From assembly GCA_016779985.1 (NCBI GenBank), contig JADHMP010000009.1:1-64000 (forward strand): DNA of 64,000 nucleotides, given 5' to 3'. A model generated the notes under the pieces. The model was not told where the DNA came from and did no database searches. It saw only the letters and a list, made by a program, of their open reading frames with translations. The stretch is from JADHMP01 sp016779985 (GTDB taxonomy: Bacteria > Bacteroidota > Bacteroidia > Flavobacteriales > Flavobacteriaceae). This document shows, in pieces, positions 1 to 8,191 of the stretch; position 1 is the first letter of the stretch; every line of letters begins with the position of its first letter. A program made the position numbers and the translations under genes.

Positions 1-2
1 TA

Positions 3-770
3 AAAGGAGAGAGCACCTTTACTCAGACGGTAACGCTATTGGGCGGATTACAAGATGGTCAGCGCAAAGCAGGCGAACCGGGTCAGGTCTTAACCTCCAC
101 GGGTAGCCAAACCGAGTGGCAAACCCCCGAGGCGAATACTGACAGCCAAACGCTAGGGATTACTTTTACCAATACAAAACAAGCGTCACTGACAATAGTG
201 GGTGGCAATGCATTGAGCTTACAAGCCTCAGGGAATTTAAGCTTTGAACAAATGCCCGATGGGTTAACCCTCACCGTGTCAGAATCCTTCATTATAGATC
301 AGGATCGTGACACTTCAATAGAAGTAGATAAGGGCAACAATGACGACGACACGATACGATTTAATGTTGCAGGTACTGAAGTAATGTCTATTACCAGTAA
401 TGGTATTTTTATTGAAGCATGGCGAGATCAGAGCGATGTTGTGTCTGGAACCTGGAATCCTGGTGTAGCCAATTCTTCAAATACTAATCATTCCGTATTT
501 GGATTTAGAAAATTACCTTTTGGGCCAGGTATGGAAGCAATGAAAGGATCTTTGGACCTTACTAACAGCGTGTTAACTGGGGATGATCTATTTACATTGC
601 CTGTTGACTATAGACCACCATTGGTTATTTTCATAACTATAACAACGCAAGATCAAAATGGTGTTCGTGTAGCAGTAAGACTAGCTATTAGACCTAACGG
701 AAACGTACAGATTAAGGATGCCGCTAGGAATAATATTAATTTGGACGGAACGTACTTTTTTCTTGATTAA
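3..770 (+). CDS. C-terminal part of a large repetitive surface protein (5' end outside window)
   Basis: The reading frame is open from the first bases of the window, so the start lies upstream; a TTG at 39 is only an internal codon. The visible residues begin with a segment carrying 'GQVLTSTGSQTEWQTP', a motif type repeated in long flavobacterial surface proteins. A beta-rich, Asn/Asp/Thr-rich middle follows. The C-terminal ~100 residues ('LFTLPVDYRPP ... RPNGNVQI') resemble the receptor-binding heads of tail-fibre or C1q-like trimeric proteins; that likeness is by eye only. The stop is at 768-770. It lies 330 bp upstream of a T9SS cargo gene and a PorP/SprF gene, which suggests a secreted or surface role. 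The exact family is not known to me. Confidence 0.6.
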   Translation, partial: KGESTFTQTVTLLGGLQDGQRKAGEPGQVLTSTGSQTEWQTPEANTDSQTLGITFTNTKQASLTIVGGNALSLQASGNLSFEQMPDGLTLTVSESFIIDQDRDTSIEVDKGNNDDDTIRFNVAGTEVMSITSNGIFIEAWRDQSDVVSGTWNPGVANSSNTNHSVFGFRKLPFGPGMEAMKGSLDLTNSVLTGDDLFTLPVDYRPPLVIFITITTQDQNGVRVAVRLAIRPNGNVQIKDAARNNINLDGTYFFLD

Positions 771-1099
771 GATTTTTTTTGAAGTGTTGCCAAAAAAATC
801 ACAAAATGTTTCGAGTCTTAATTTCTTAAACAAAGGTCTTCAACTAGTCAGATAATAAATCTGAAAAAAAAGCATCTATTCCAGTTTTTTATCACAACAG
901 TGTAACAAGCAGATACAAAAATACTCCGATATTGAAAGTATATTCTTACAAATATTTTTATTAAATACACCGATTATTACTTGATACAGTCCTTCTAAAT
1001 AAAATTAAGTAAACTTTAGAACATCTTCGTCATTAATTTTTGATCACTAGAAGAAGTGCATTTTCTTAGTCAAAAGTTTTACTCTAAATAATTAAAATT
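771..1099. other. AT-rich intergenic stretch, no gene seen
   Basis: I see no supported gene in these 329 bases. The sequence is AT-rich with stops in all frames. A short inverted repeat (TCAGAT / ATCTGA at 848-864) is followed by an A-run, not a T-run, so it does not look like a terminator for the plus-strand gene upstream. The last bases before 1100 are A-rich, as is common just before Bacteroidota start codons. Confidence 0.5.
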
Positions 1100-2107
1100 T
1101 TGCCTCATCTAAGTATCAAATATATCAGATTAAGATTTATACGTATTCACTGTTTGTATAAGTTATACCTACTTTTTTTAATTGCACCCGTTTGGGGTCA
1201 ATTTAATATAGCTACCGATATTTATATTGGCCAGGGAGGTGATTTATATGTGGCAGTAGAAAAGACCACTTTTCAAGAGGGTTTTGTGACCACAGCCCGA
1301 GGAGAAAACTACGGTTTAATTTCTTTTGCAGCAGATGCCCAATGGGAAGCTGCCGACAATGCGAGTCATGTAGACGGCTATGTCCGGACGTATGCCGATG
1401 ACACCTTTTCTTTTCCTTTAGGAGATGAAGGCATTTTTCAACCCGCCCATATTGAACGCATAGACCAGAGCAGTCCTGTGGACCTCAGTTTTAGTTTAAA
1501 GCCTTTCAACACGGTAGAGTCCGAAGTGGGCATCAGGCGAGTGAGTGATCAATTTTATTGGGAAGTCAAAGGGTCCATGCCAGCGTATGTTTCTCTTTCG
1601 TGGCATGCCTTTAGCCAAATAGATCAACTGACCAACAACGACTTAGGTTTGTTGAGCATAGCGGGTTTTGACGGCATCCAATGGCGGACCATAGACTCAG
1701 AGGTAACGCCCACCGCTTTTTATGACGAAAGTCCATCGACCTTATTGTCGGGATCTATTCGCTCAAAAACCCCGATCAACTTAGAAAGCTATGAGGCCCT
1801 AACCTTGGTCAAGCTAGAAGAAGACGAAATAGAGCTCAATGTATCACAAGGGTTTACGCCTAATGGAGATGGGATCAATGACACTTGGTATATCGAAAAC
1901 ATTGACCGCTACCCGAATGCCCACATCATTGTGTATAGCCGCTGGGAATTGGAAGTATTTGAAGCGAGGAACGGTTATAAAAACGATTGGAACGGGGTTT
2001 ATAAAGACAATGTAGAGCCCCTGCCAGATGGGTCCTATGCCTATGTGATTGACCTAGAAGGCGATGGCAAGATGGATGTTGCAGGGTGGATATATATCAC
2101 ACGCTAA
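1100..2107 (+). CDS. Secreted protein with gliding-motility-type (type B) T9SS C-terminal domain
   Basis: The protein has an N-terminal signal peptide (hydrophobic run ending 'APVWGQ', about residues 20-34). The last ~91 residues (245-335) form a gliding-motility-associated C-terminal domain: 'GFTPNGDGINDTW', then 'DWNGVY' and 'PDGSYAYVIDL' before a basic terminus. Such type-B domains direct export through the type IX secretion system and in several flavobacteria need a partner SprF-like protein, which is encoded immediately downstream. The middle is unassigned and beta-rich. The start is a TTG at 1100, preferred because it follows an A-rich leader; a TTG at 1154 would give a more classical short signal peptide. 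Gene end and domain are secure, start is not. Confidence 0.8.
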   Translation: MPHLSIKYIRLRFIRIHCLYKLYLLFLIAPVWGQFNIATDIYIGQGGDLYVAVEKTTFQEGFVTTARGENYGLISFAADAQWEAADNASHVDGYVRTYADDTFSFPLGDEGIFQPAHIERIDQSSPVDLSFSLKPFNTVESEVGIRRVSDQFYWEVKGSMPAYVSLSWHAFSQIDQLTNNDLGLLSIAGFDGIQWRTIDSEVTPTAFYDESPSTLLSGSIRSKTPINLESYEALTLVKLEEDEIELNVSQGFTPNGDGINDTWYIENIDRYPNAHIIVYSRWELEVFEARNGYKNDWNGVYKDNVEPLPDGSYAYVIDLEGDGKMDVAGWIYITR

Positions 2108-2127
2108 TATTATACTAAAAGAAATCA

Positions 2128-3087
2128 ATGAAACAACACTTCTATTTCAATCTGTTCTTAGCCATAGTTTTTTGTGTAGGGCTCCAAGCTCAGCAAGATC
2201 CACATATTTCCCTGTATCGATTTCACCTCAACATGTTCAATCCAGCAGTGGTGGGATCACAAGAACGCCCCACGGTTGGGATGACATTTAGGAGTCAGTG
2301 GCAGGGGTTTGAAGGCGCACCAGAAACACAAGTGGTCTCTTTTGCCACCCCCACAAGAGGGGAGCGAGTGGGGTTAGGCTTTCATGTGATCAATGACAGA
2401 ACATTTGTAGAGCGTCAAACTCAAGTTTTTAATAGCTTTTCTTACCGTTTACCGCTCAATGATACTTGGACTCTTTTTTTGGGACTACAAGCAGGATTTA
2501 ATGCCTATCGAGTCAACGCTGCTGGGCTAACACTCTACGGTAGAGATAAAAATGACCCTAATCTGATTGATTATAGCCATTTGAATCCAAATGTGGGTGT
2601 AGGGGCCTATTTGAAGCACGAGAACTTTTATCTTTCACTTTCTGCCCCGCGGGTACTAAACTCGAAACGTCTAAAAGATACAGAAGGGTTGGTTACGACT
2701 GCTGCAGACCGAGTGCACTTCTATGGTAGTGCAGCGGTTCGAATTCCCTTAACGAGGCGGTGGGACTTTGTTCCTTCTTTTTTGGCTCGCTATGTTCAAT
2801 ATGCCCCTTTACTCAACACGGTCAACGCTTCATTTTCATATGATAAAACCATTGATTTTGGTGTAGAATACAACTTTCAAAGTGGTATGGGAGCCACCCT
2901 TATGGTTGATACGTTTAAAACCTTTTCGATTGGTTATGCCTATGTGACCTCCATGCACAGTGAATTGAACCAATTTTCAAACGGAAATCATGAAGTAGCA
3001 ATTAGGATATACCTAAACGGCAAGAAAGAATCAGAGAAAACAGATGAGGTTAAAAATTTAGATGAAACTGAAAAGCCAGCTAGGTGA
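2128..3087 (+). CDS. PorP/SprF family type IX secretion outer-membrane protein
   Basis: A 319-residue protein with a signal peptide (residues 1 to ~22, ending 'GLQAQ') and the family's N-terminal signature 'QDPHISLYRFHLNMFNPAVVGS'-like segment, followed by the alternating beta-strand pattern of an outer-membrane barrel and 'FGVEYNF'-type strands near the C-terminus. PorP/SprF proteins bind the C-terminal domain of a cognate cargo during T9SS export and can anchor it at the surface. The gene starts 20 bp after the upstream CTD protein, so the two are probably one transcript and a cargo/anchor pair. The charged tail after residue ~295 (Lys/Glu-rich) is outside the barrel. Confidence 0.85.
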   Translation: MKQHFYFNLFLAIVFCVGLQAQQDPHISLYRFHLNMFNPAVVGSQERPTVGMTFRSQWQGFEGAPETQVVSFATPTRGERVGLGFHVINDRTFVERQTQVFNSFSYRLPLNDTWTLFLGLQAGFNAYRVNAAGLTLYGRDKNDPNLIDYSHLNPNVGVGAYLKHENFYLSLSAPRVLNSKRLKDTEGLVTTAADRVHFYGSAAVRIPLTRRWDFVPSFLARYVQYAPLLNTVNASFSYDKTIDFGVEYNFQSGMGATLMVDTFKTFSIGYAYVTSMHSELNQFSNGNHEVAIRIYLNGKKESEKTDEVKNLDETEKPAR

Positions 3088-3177
3088 TAAAAAAAATACG
3101 TATCAACTAGTTTGGTTTGGTGTTTTTCTTTTTTATAAGTTGAAGTTTTGCTGTTGAATCTTTCTGGAAAAACAATA

Positions 3178-3708
3178 TTAAAATGTTTCTGGTTTTGATT
3201 TTCTTATGATTAAACCTCCAATTAGTGAGATAATAAATCCGAAAAAAAGTGAAAATACTATACCAATAGTGACCATAACCCAGGGTGTAGTGAATTTCTT
3301 TTGTGAACTTTCAATCATGTCGTATGTTTCTGGAGTTATTTCTGGTTGTTGTAGTTTAATTTTCTCCATTTGAAAATTCACCATTTTTTCAATAGTATCA
3401 GGGTCAACAATTGTAACTAGCAAGAACTGGTAAACAATTGAAATGAGACCAGAAATGAGTGCAATCCCTATCCCAGTTTTAAGGGCTTCTGAAAGTTGGA
3501 TATAACCACCATTGTCTTTTTTAAAGGCAAGCAACCCTAGCATAATGACAACAATTGAAATAACAAGACTAACAATTCCAATTTTTTGATCACCTTGATA
3601 ATGCATATCAAGAGTGTAAATCATAATTCCAAAGGCAACTGAAATGAGGCCAAGAATTGAGCCATAGCGGAGCGCATATGTATTTGTTTTTAGGGGCAAA
3701 TTTTTCAT
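3178..3708 (-). CDS. DUF4199-like four-helix membrane protein
   Basis: The chosen ATG at 3708 gives a 176-residue protein starting MKNLPLKTN; a TTG at 3759 would add 17 residues with no membrane or signal character. Four hydrophobic segments are visible (about residues 12-30, 40-60, 75-97 and 142-168), with a charged, Gln/Glu-rich loop between helices 3 and 4. This layout and the 'YGSILGLISV' opening match the DUF4199 family of small Bacteroidota inner-membrane proteins, whose function is unknown. It is a single gene, divergent from rpmE2. Confidence 0.65.
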   Translation of the reverse strand: MKNLPLKTNTYALRYGSILGLISVAFGIMIYTLDMHYQGDQKIGIVSLVISIVVIMLGLLAFKKDNGGYIQLSEALKTGIGIALISGLISIVYQFLLVTIVDPDTIEKMVNFQMEKIKLQQPEITPETYDMIESSQKKFTTPWVMVTIGIVFSLFFGFIISLIGGLIIRKSKPETF

Positions 3709-3818
3709 GTGTAAATTTTTCAGTGTTACGTATCCTGTAAATAAATCAAAAAAAATCAAATAAAAAAAAGAATTTTTGAAAAAAACCCTAAATTTGCAAT
3801 CCGAAATTGATTAAAGCA

Positions 3819-4070
3819 ATGAAAACCGAAATTCATCCTGAAAGTTATAGACTCGTAGTTTTTAAAGACATGTCCAACGACGATGTTTTTATCACAAAAT
3901 CTACAGCAAATACCAATGATACGATTGAGTTAGAGGGCATAGAGTATCCTTTGGTAAAATTAGAAATTTCAAGAACTTCTCACCCCTATTATACTGGGAA
4001 AACAAAATTAGTTGACACTGCGGGTAGAATAGATAAATTTAAAACTAAATATTCCAAATTTAAAAAATAG
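3819..4070 (+). CDS. rpmE2: 50S ribosomal protein L31 type B
   Basis: An 83-residue protein beginning MKTEIHPESYRLVVFKDMS, the classic L31 opening, and ending in a Lys-rich tail 'KFKTKYSKFKK'. The four zinc-binding cysteines of type-A L31 are absent, so this is the zinc-independent type B paralogue that sits on the 50S subunit near the central protuberance. The ATG at 3819 is chosen because it gives the family's start; a TTG 12 bases upstream is in frame but adds non-family residues. A TAAATTTG box at 3789-3796 could be the -7 element, without a well-spaced -33 box. A strong hairpin terminator follows. Confidence 0.93.
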   Translation: MKTEIHPESYRLVVFKDMSNDDVFITKSTANTNDTIELEGIEYPLVKLEISRTSHPYYTGKTKLVDTAGRIDKFKTKYSKFKK

Positions 4071-4094
4071 GCAACTCAATACAAGTTGTTTGAT

Positions 4095-4124
4095 CCACTC
4101 CTCAATTTGGAGTGGTTTTTTTTT
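4095..4124 (+). terminator. Rho-independent terminator of rpmE2
   Basis: CCACTCC and GGAGTGG form a perfect 7-bp stem around a 7-base loop, followed by nine T residues. It begins 24 bases after the rpmE2 stop and overlaps the last codons of the convergent substrate-binding protein gene. Confidence 0.9.
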
Positions 4125-5715
4125 GCCCTTTCTGCACTCTTTTGAGCACAAGCAAATTGATAGGATTCATTTCTAAACCCTTAATATTTTTTTGAGTAAA
4201 TCGAACAACTTCGTCATAGTAGAGCGGTACTATTGGATATTCAGAAAGAGCAAGACTGTCCATTTGACGATAATATGAAGTCCGAAGAGAATCGTTTTTG
4301 GTTTTAATAGCCAATGTAAAAAGTTGATCAAATTTTGCATTAGCATAGTGGGTATAGTTAGGACCACTAGGGGAAAAATTTTTGCTGTAAAACAGTGAGA
4401 GATAATTTTCGGCATCAGGATAGTCGGCAATCCAACTCGCTCTGAAGAGTTCTAAATTACCATTTGATTTGGCTTCTCTCAAGCTAGCGGTGGGCATAAT
4501 GTCAATTTGAAATTTTAGGCCAATTTTTTCTAGCTCACTTTGCAAAAATTCACAAAGGTCAATATAATTGGCATCAGTAGCAATGCGGAGCTCAGGAATT
4601 CGATTGTGTTCTTTTATATACTCAGCCACTAGGGCACGAGCTTCCACTGGGTTGTATTGAAAATGAACCTCGCTACTCCCAGCTAATCCTTTTGGAATGA
4701 ATCCTTTTTTGGCGGGAGTACCAATATTATTTCTCAAATAAGCAATCATATTATTTCTATTGAACCCTATGTTGATTGCTTTTCTAATTCTAATGTCATG
4801 AATTGGACTTTGTTTTTTTTCTAAATTGAATCCAATATATTCGGTGTTGAGATAGGGTCCTTTTTGCATATTAAATAGGGAATCGTATTTTTCTCTAAGG
4901 CTCCCCTCAGGTTGTAGAAGCTGATCTTTATAAGAAGCATCAATAGAATTTATATAGTCTATTTTTTTTTGTAAAAAAAGCATGAATTCACTTTGAATGT
5001 CAGGAATAAATTGAATTGCAATGGCTTCCATATAGGGGAGGCGATGCCCCTGCTTATCTCTTTCAAAATAGTTCGAATTGCGACGCAAAACCAGTTTGAT
5101 ATTTTCTTCCCAACGTTTAAAATAAAACGGACCTGTACCAATTGGTTTTTTTCTAAAGGTATCTTTTGAAGCCGCCTCTTGTGGTACAACAGCACAATAG
5201 CGCATGGTTAGTAATCCTAAAAAAGCAGGGAAGGGGTTTTTTAACTTGATTTGAAAGAGGCTATCGTTTAAGGCTTGATAGTCTTTTACTTGTTGTAAAA
5301 CCCACTGGCCAGGGGATGCAATTTCTGGATCGACCAAACGATTAAAGCTATACACAAAATCTTGAGCGATTACTTTTCTTGTTTGTTGAGGACCAAATAG
5401 GGATGAAGAATGAAAAAAAACATCTTGTCTTAACTCAAAGGTATAGGTCATGCCATCATCACTTATGGTCCATTTTTTGGCAATTTCTGGTTGAATGTTA
5501 AGCATACTATCCAATTGAACGAGTCCATTAAATAGTTGGTTAATAGGCCAAATATTTTGTGGGTTTCTGGCAAAGGCAGGATCTAGTGAGGTGACATTAC
5601 GATATTCGTTATACCTAAAAACAGTTTGCTCATCAATAACAATAGAATTTGAACAATAAGTCAATAGGAGAGGCCAGCAAATGATGTTTATCCAAAAACG
5701 ATACTTTTGTGGCAT
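4102..5715 (-). CDS. ABC transporter substrate-binding lipoprotein, family 5 (oligopeptide/dipeptide type)
   Basis: A 537-residue lipoprotein: a hydrophobic leader ends in 'LLLTYC', with Cys21 as the probable lipidated residue. The body follows the SBP_bac_5 (OppA/DppA-like) pattern: 'TSLDPAFARNP' near the N-terminus, 'YTFELRQDVFFHS' around residue 115, 'PIGTGPFYFKRW' around 190, and 'RIRKAINIGFNR' around 310. Such proteins bind peptides or similar ligands for an ABC importer. No permease or ATPase gene is adjacent, so the partner must be elsewhere, or the protein serves another role. The ATG at 5715 faces mtaB divergently across a shared promoter region. Confidence 0.87.
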   Translation of the reverse strand: MPQKYRFWINIICWPLLLTYCSNSIVIDEQTVFRYNEYRNVTSLDPAFARNPQNIWPINQLFNGLVQLDSMLNIQPEIAKKWTISDDGMTYTFELRQDVFFHSSSLFGPQQTRKVIAQDFVYSFNRLVDPEIASPGQWVLQQVKDYQALNDSLFQIKLKNPFPAFLGLLTMRYCAVVPQEAASKDTFRKKPIGTGPFYFKRWEENIKLVLRRNSNYFERDKQGHRLPYMEAIAIQFIPDIQSEFMLFLQKKIDYINSIDASYKDQLLQPEGSLREKYDSLFNMQKGPYLNTEYIGFNLEKKQSPIHDIRIRKAINIGFNRNNMIAYLRNNIGTPAKKGFIPKGLAGSSEVHFQYNPVEARALVAEYIKEHNRIPELRIATDANYIDLCEFLQSELEKIGLKFQIDIMPTASLREAKSNGNLELFRASWIADYPDAENYLSLFYSKNFSPSGPNYTHYANAKFDQLFTLAIKTKNDSLRTSYYRQMDSLALSEYPIVPLYYDEVVRFTQKNIKGLEMNPINLLVLKRVQKGQKKTTPN

Positions 5716-5735
5716 GTACTATTATGGTATATTTG
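5706..5735 (+). promoter_or_regulatory. Bacteroidota-type promoter for mtaB
   Basis: TTTG at 5706-5709, an 18-base spacer, and TATATTTG at 5728-5735 match the -33/-7 promoter consensus of the group. The -7 box ends 34 bases before the mtaB ATG at 5770 and overlaps the 5' end of the divergent lipoprotein gene, which supports the internal ATG as the mtaB start. Confidence 0.7.
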
Positions 5736-5769
5736 CCCAAAAATAGTCAAACTTGCTCAGAAGCAACAC

Positions 5770-7128
5770 ATGCTTAAAAAGGAAACATTATATAATGATG
5801 ATAAACCCACAGTAGCATTTCATACGCTTGGGTGCAAGCTTAATTTTTCAGAAACAGCCACTATTGCACGCCAATTTGAAGCTGAAAATTATACTAAGGT
5901 TCCCTTCGAAAGTAAGGCTGATGTGTATGTAATAAATACCTGTTCGGTTACAGAAAATGCAGACAAACGCCTAAAGGGCTTGGTGCAAAGAGCACTTAAG
6001 CAAAACCCAAAAGGATATGTTGCGGCAATTGGATGTTATGCCCAGCTCCAACCAAAAGAAATAGCCCAGTTGGGCGGGGTCGATTTAGTTTTGGGAGCCA
6101 AAGAAAAATTCAAATTATTAGATTATATCACTGACTTGGCTAAAAAAGAAATCGGCACAGTGCACGCCTGTGAAATTGAGGCTACCAATCGCTTTGAAAG
6201 CAGCTACTCCGTGGGTGAACGAACTAGAGCATTTTTAAAAGTACAAGACGGATGTGATTATAAATGCACCTATTGCACCATTCCAAAAGCGAGAGGTATT
6301 TCGAGGAGCGATACCCTCGAAAATATTTTGATAAATGCTAAAGAGATTACCAATCAAGGGATTAAGGAGATTGTATTAACAGGGGTTAATATTGGTGACT
6401 ATGGTAAAGGGGAATATGGAAACAAAAAACATGAGCACACCTTCTTTGATTTAATTCAAGCGTTAGAAAACAGAACCGATGCTGATAGAATTCGAATTTC
6501 ATCAATTGAACCTAATTTATTGACAGATGAAATCATTTCTTTTGTCTCGCGCAGCCAAAAATTTGTTCCACATTTCCATATTCCTCTTCAGAGTGGAAGT
6601 GATATTCTACTAAAGAGTATGAAAAGACGGTATTTGACCTCTTTGTATGTTGGCAAAGTAAAAGAAATTAGAAAGCATATGCCTCACGCTTCTATTGGTG
6701 TAGATGTGATTGTGGGGTATCCTGGTGAAACTGAGGAAGAATTTTTAAAGACCTATGATTTCTTAACCTCATTACCAATTTCATATTTACATGTCTTTAC
6801 TTATTCAGAGCGCCCAGGAACGGAGGCAGCCACCATGGAGAATAGTATTCCAATGGAGGTTCGTCACAAGCGGAGTAAAATGCTTAGAATTTTATCTGTA
6901 AAAAAAAGGAGAGCATTCTATGAGAAACACCTAAGCACCTCTCAACAAGTTCTTTTTGAAGGTAGATCAAAAGAGGGATATATGTTTGGTTTTACGCCTA
7001 ACTACATCAAAGTCAAAACTCAATGGGATTCGGCTTGGGTCAATAAAAAAGTTATGATGAAAATGAAGCAACTCGACCCAGACGGGGTGATGATGGGAGA
7101 AGTAGAATGTGAATTAACTAAAGCTTGA
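5770..7128 (+). CDS. mtaB: tRNA t6A37 methylthiotransferase MtaB
   Basis: Radical-SAM enzyme that adds a methylthio group to threonylcarbamoyl-adenosine 37 in tRNAs reading ANN codons. From the ATG at 5770 the protein has 452 residues. The UPF0004 domain carries three cysteines for the auxiliary iron-sulfur cluster (Cys22 in 'LGCKLN', Cys58 in 'NTCSV', Cys89 in 'GCYAQ'). The radical-SAM CxxxCxxC motif follows at Cys162, 166 and 169 ('CDYKCTYC'), and a C-terminal TRAM-like RNA-binding region ends the protein. 'LGCKLN' and 'CSVT' favour MtaB over MiaB or RimO. An earlier in-frame start at 5707 would overlap the promoter and the divergent gene. Confidence 0.93.
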   Translation: MLKKETLYNDDKPTVAFHTLGCKLNFSETATIARQFEAENYTKVPFESKADVYVINTCSVTENADKRLKGLVQRALKQNPKGYVAAIGCYAQLQPKEIAQLGGVDLVLGAKEKFKLLDYITDLAKKEIGTVHACEIEATNRFESSYSVGERTRAFLKVQDGCDYKCTYCTIPKARGISRSDTLENILINAKEITNQGIKEIVLTGVNIGDYGKGEYGNKKHEHTFFDLIQALENRTDADRIRISSIEPNLLTDEIISFVSRSQKFVPHFHIPLQSGSDILLKSMKRRYLTSLYVGKVKEIRKHMPHASIGVDVIVGYPGETEEEFLKTYDFLTSLPISYLHVFTYSERPGTEAATMENSIPMEVRHKRSKMLRILSVKKRRAFYEKHLSTSQQVLFEGRSKEGYMFGFTPNYIKVKTQWDSAWVNKKVMMKMKQLDPDGVMMGEVECELTKA

Positions 7129-7411
7129 TACCAACAGGTAACAAAGATTTATATGATCTATTTTTGCGAACAAAACCAGCTATTTTAGGAGAAGTGGGAA
7201 CAACTTTCAAGTTTTTATCAGCTATAAATTCTAAGGCTTTTTTGATAAAGATCTCTTCAAATTCGGGAGAATTAATTTCTTTGGGAATAACTAGTTTTGT
7301 CAAAAAAATTTTGCGCTCTTGCTCTGCGTATTCTATTCTAGCAAGTGAGTTGTTGTGTTTTAGTTCAAATTGTCTTAAAAACTCATTATTTACCAAAGTA
7401 AAGTTTTCCAT
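7118..7411 (-). CDS. Small GNAT-like N-acetyltransferase
   Basis: A 97-residue protein from the ATG at 7411 (a TTG three codons earlier is less likely). It has the single-domain build of the short COG2388/YidJ-like acetyltransferases: an N-terminal strand 'NNEFLRQFELKHNN', the core strands 'ARIEYAEQERKIFLTKLVIP', and a C-terminal 'LVPTSPKIAGFVRKN'-like element that in this family contacts acetyl-CoA. Substrate unknown. The 3' end overlaps the convergent mtaB gene by 11 bp. Confidence 0.7.
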   Translation of the reverse strand: MENFTLVNNEFLRQFELKHNNSLARIEYAEQERKIFLTKLVIPKEINSPEFEEIFIKKALEFIADKNLKVVPTSPKIAGFVRKNRSYKSLLPVGIKL

Positions 7412-7500
7412 GTTTTGCAAAATGTTTTAGTTAAACCCTTTCAATGTTTGATAAAGCCGGAATGCGAAGATACAAAAAATATAAATAAAGAATTAAGTCG

Positions 7501-8151
7501 ATGTTGAATACATTTGTTTATTGTATGCCCGGAATGGCAGCAAGTCCAAAAATTTTTGAGTTTTTAGATTTGCCTAGTCCTTATGTGATTAGACTTTTAC
7601 ATTGGATTCCTCCAAAAAAAGAAGAACCACTCGATCAATATGCTCAAAGAATGTGCGAGCAGATAGATTCTGAATACCCAATTTTACTAGGTGTTTCTTT
7701 TGGTGGTGTTTTGGTGCAAGAAATGGCAAAAATAATTGAAACAAAAAAAATAATTATCGTTTCAAGCATTAAGACTTCGAATGAACTTCCACTTCCAATG
7801 AAAATGGCGGAGCGAACAAAAATTCATAAGTTGCTCCCTGTGCAATGGATTGAAAATATTGATGCCTTAGCCTTATTTGCTTTTGGGAAAAGACTGAAAG
7901 ATAGAATTAGTCTTTACCAAAAATATTTATCCGAACGTGACCCAGATTATTTGCGATGGGCCATAGACGCTTTAGTGCATTGGAAGCAAAATGAAACCTC
8001 TCAAAATAGTATACATATCCACGGAAACAAAGACACTGTTTTTCCTCCAAAAAACTTAGAAGCTCCTGTTCATTTTGTTGATGGAGGACATGCCATTATT
8101 CTCACTCAAGCCAGTTGGTTCAATGTTCATTTACCAAAACTCTTAGCTTGA
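7501..8151 (+). CDS. Alpha/beta-hydrolase family protein
   Basis: A 216-residue cytosolic protein with a complete alpha/beta-hydrolase triad. The nucleophile elbow is 'GVSFGG' (Ser66), the probable acid is Asp178 in 'GNKDTVFP', and the His is His197 in 'DGGHAII'. The oxyanion-hole region near the N-terminus reads 'MPGMAAS'. No lid insertion or signal peptide is seen. Substrate cannot be inferred; small esterases or thioesterases of this build are common. It starts with ATG at 7501 and is followed 40 bp later by a transglycosylase gene on the same strand. Confidence 0.8.
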   Translation: MLNTFVYCMPGMAASPKIFEFLDLPSPYVIRLLHWIPPKKEEPLDQYAQRMCEQIDSEYPILLGVSFGGVLVQEMAKIIETKKIIIVSSIKTSNELPLPMKMAERTKIHKLLPVQWIENIDALALFAFGKRLKDRISLYQKYLSERDPDYLRWAIDALVHWKQNETSQNSIHIHGNKDTVFPPKNLEAPVHFVDGGHAIILTQASWFNVHLPKLLA

Positions 8152-8191
8152 AAAACTAATTTTTGTATCTTTTTGAAAATTCCAACTTTCT

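Noticed and set aside
83..292. Minus-strand open frame inside the surface-protein gene
   Set aside because: It lies fully inside the well-formed coding frame on the plus strand and has no recognisable protein features.
848..872. TCAGAT/ATCTGA hairpin followed by A-run
   Set aside because: It has no downstream T-run on the plus strand, and on the minus strand the T-run precedes the hairpin, so it is not a terminator.
7125..7430. Plus-strand open frame opposite the GNAT-like gene
   Set aside because: It is complementary to the acetyltransferase gene, whose protein sequence makes family sense, while this one does not.
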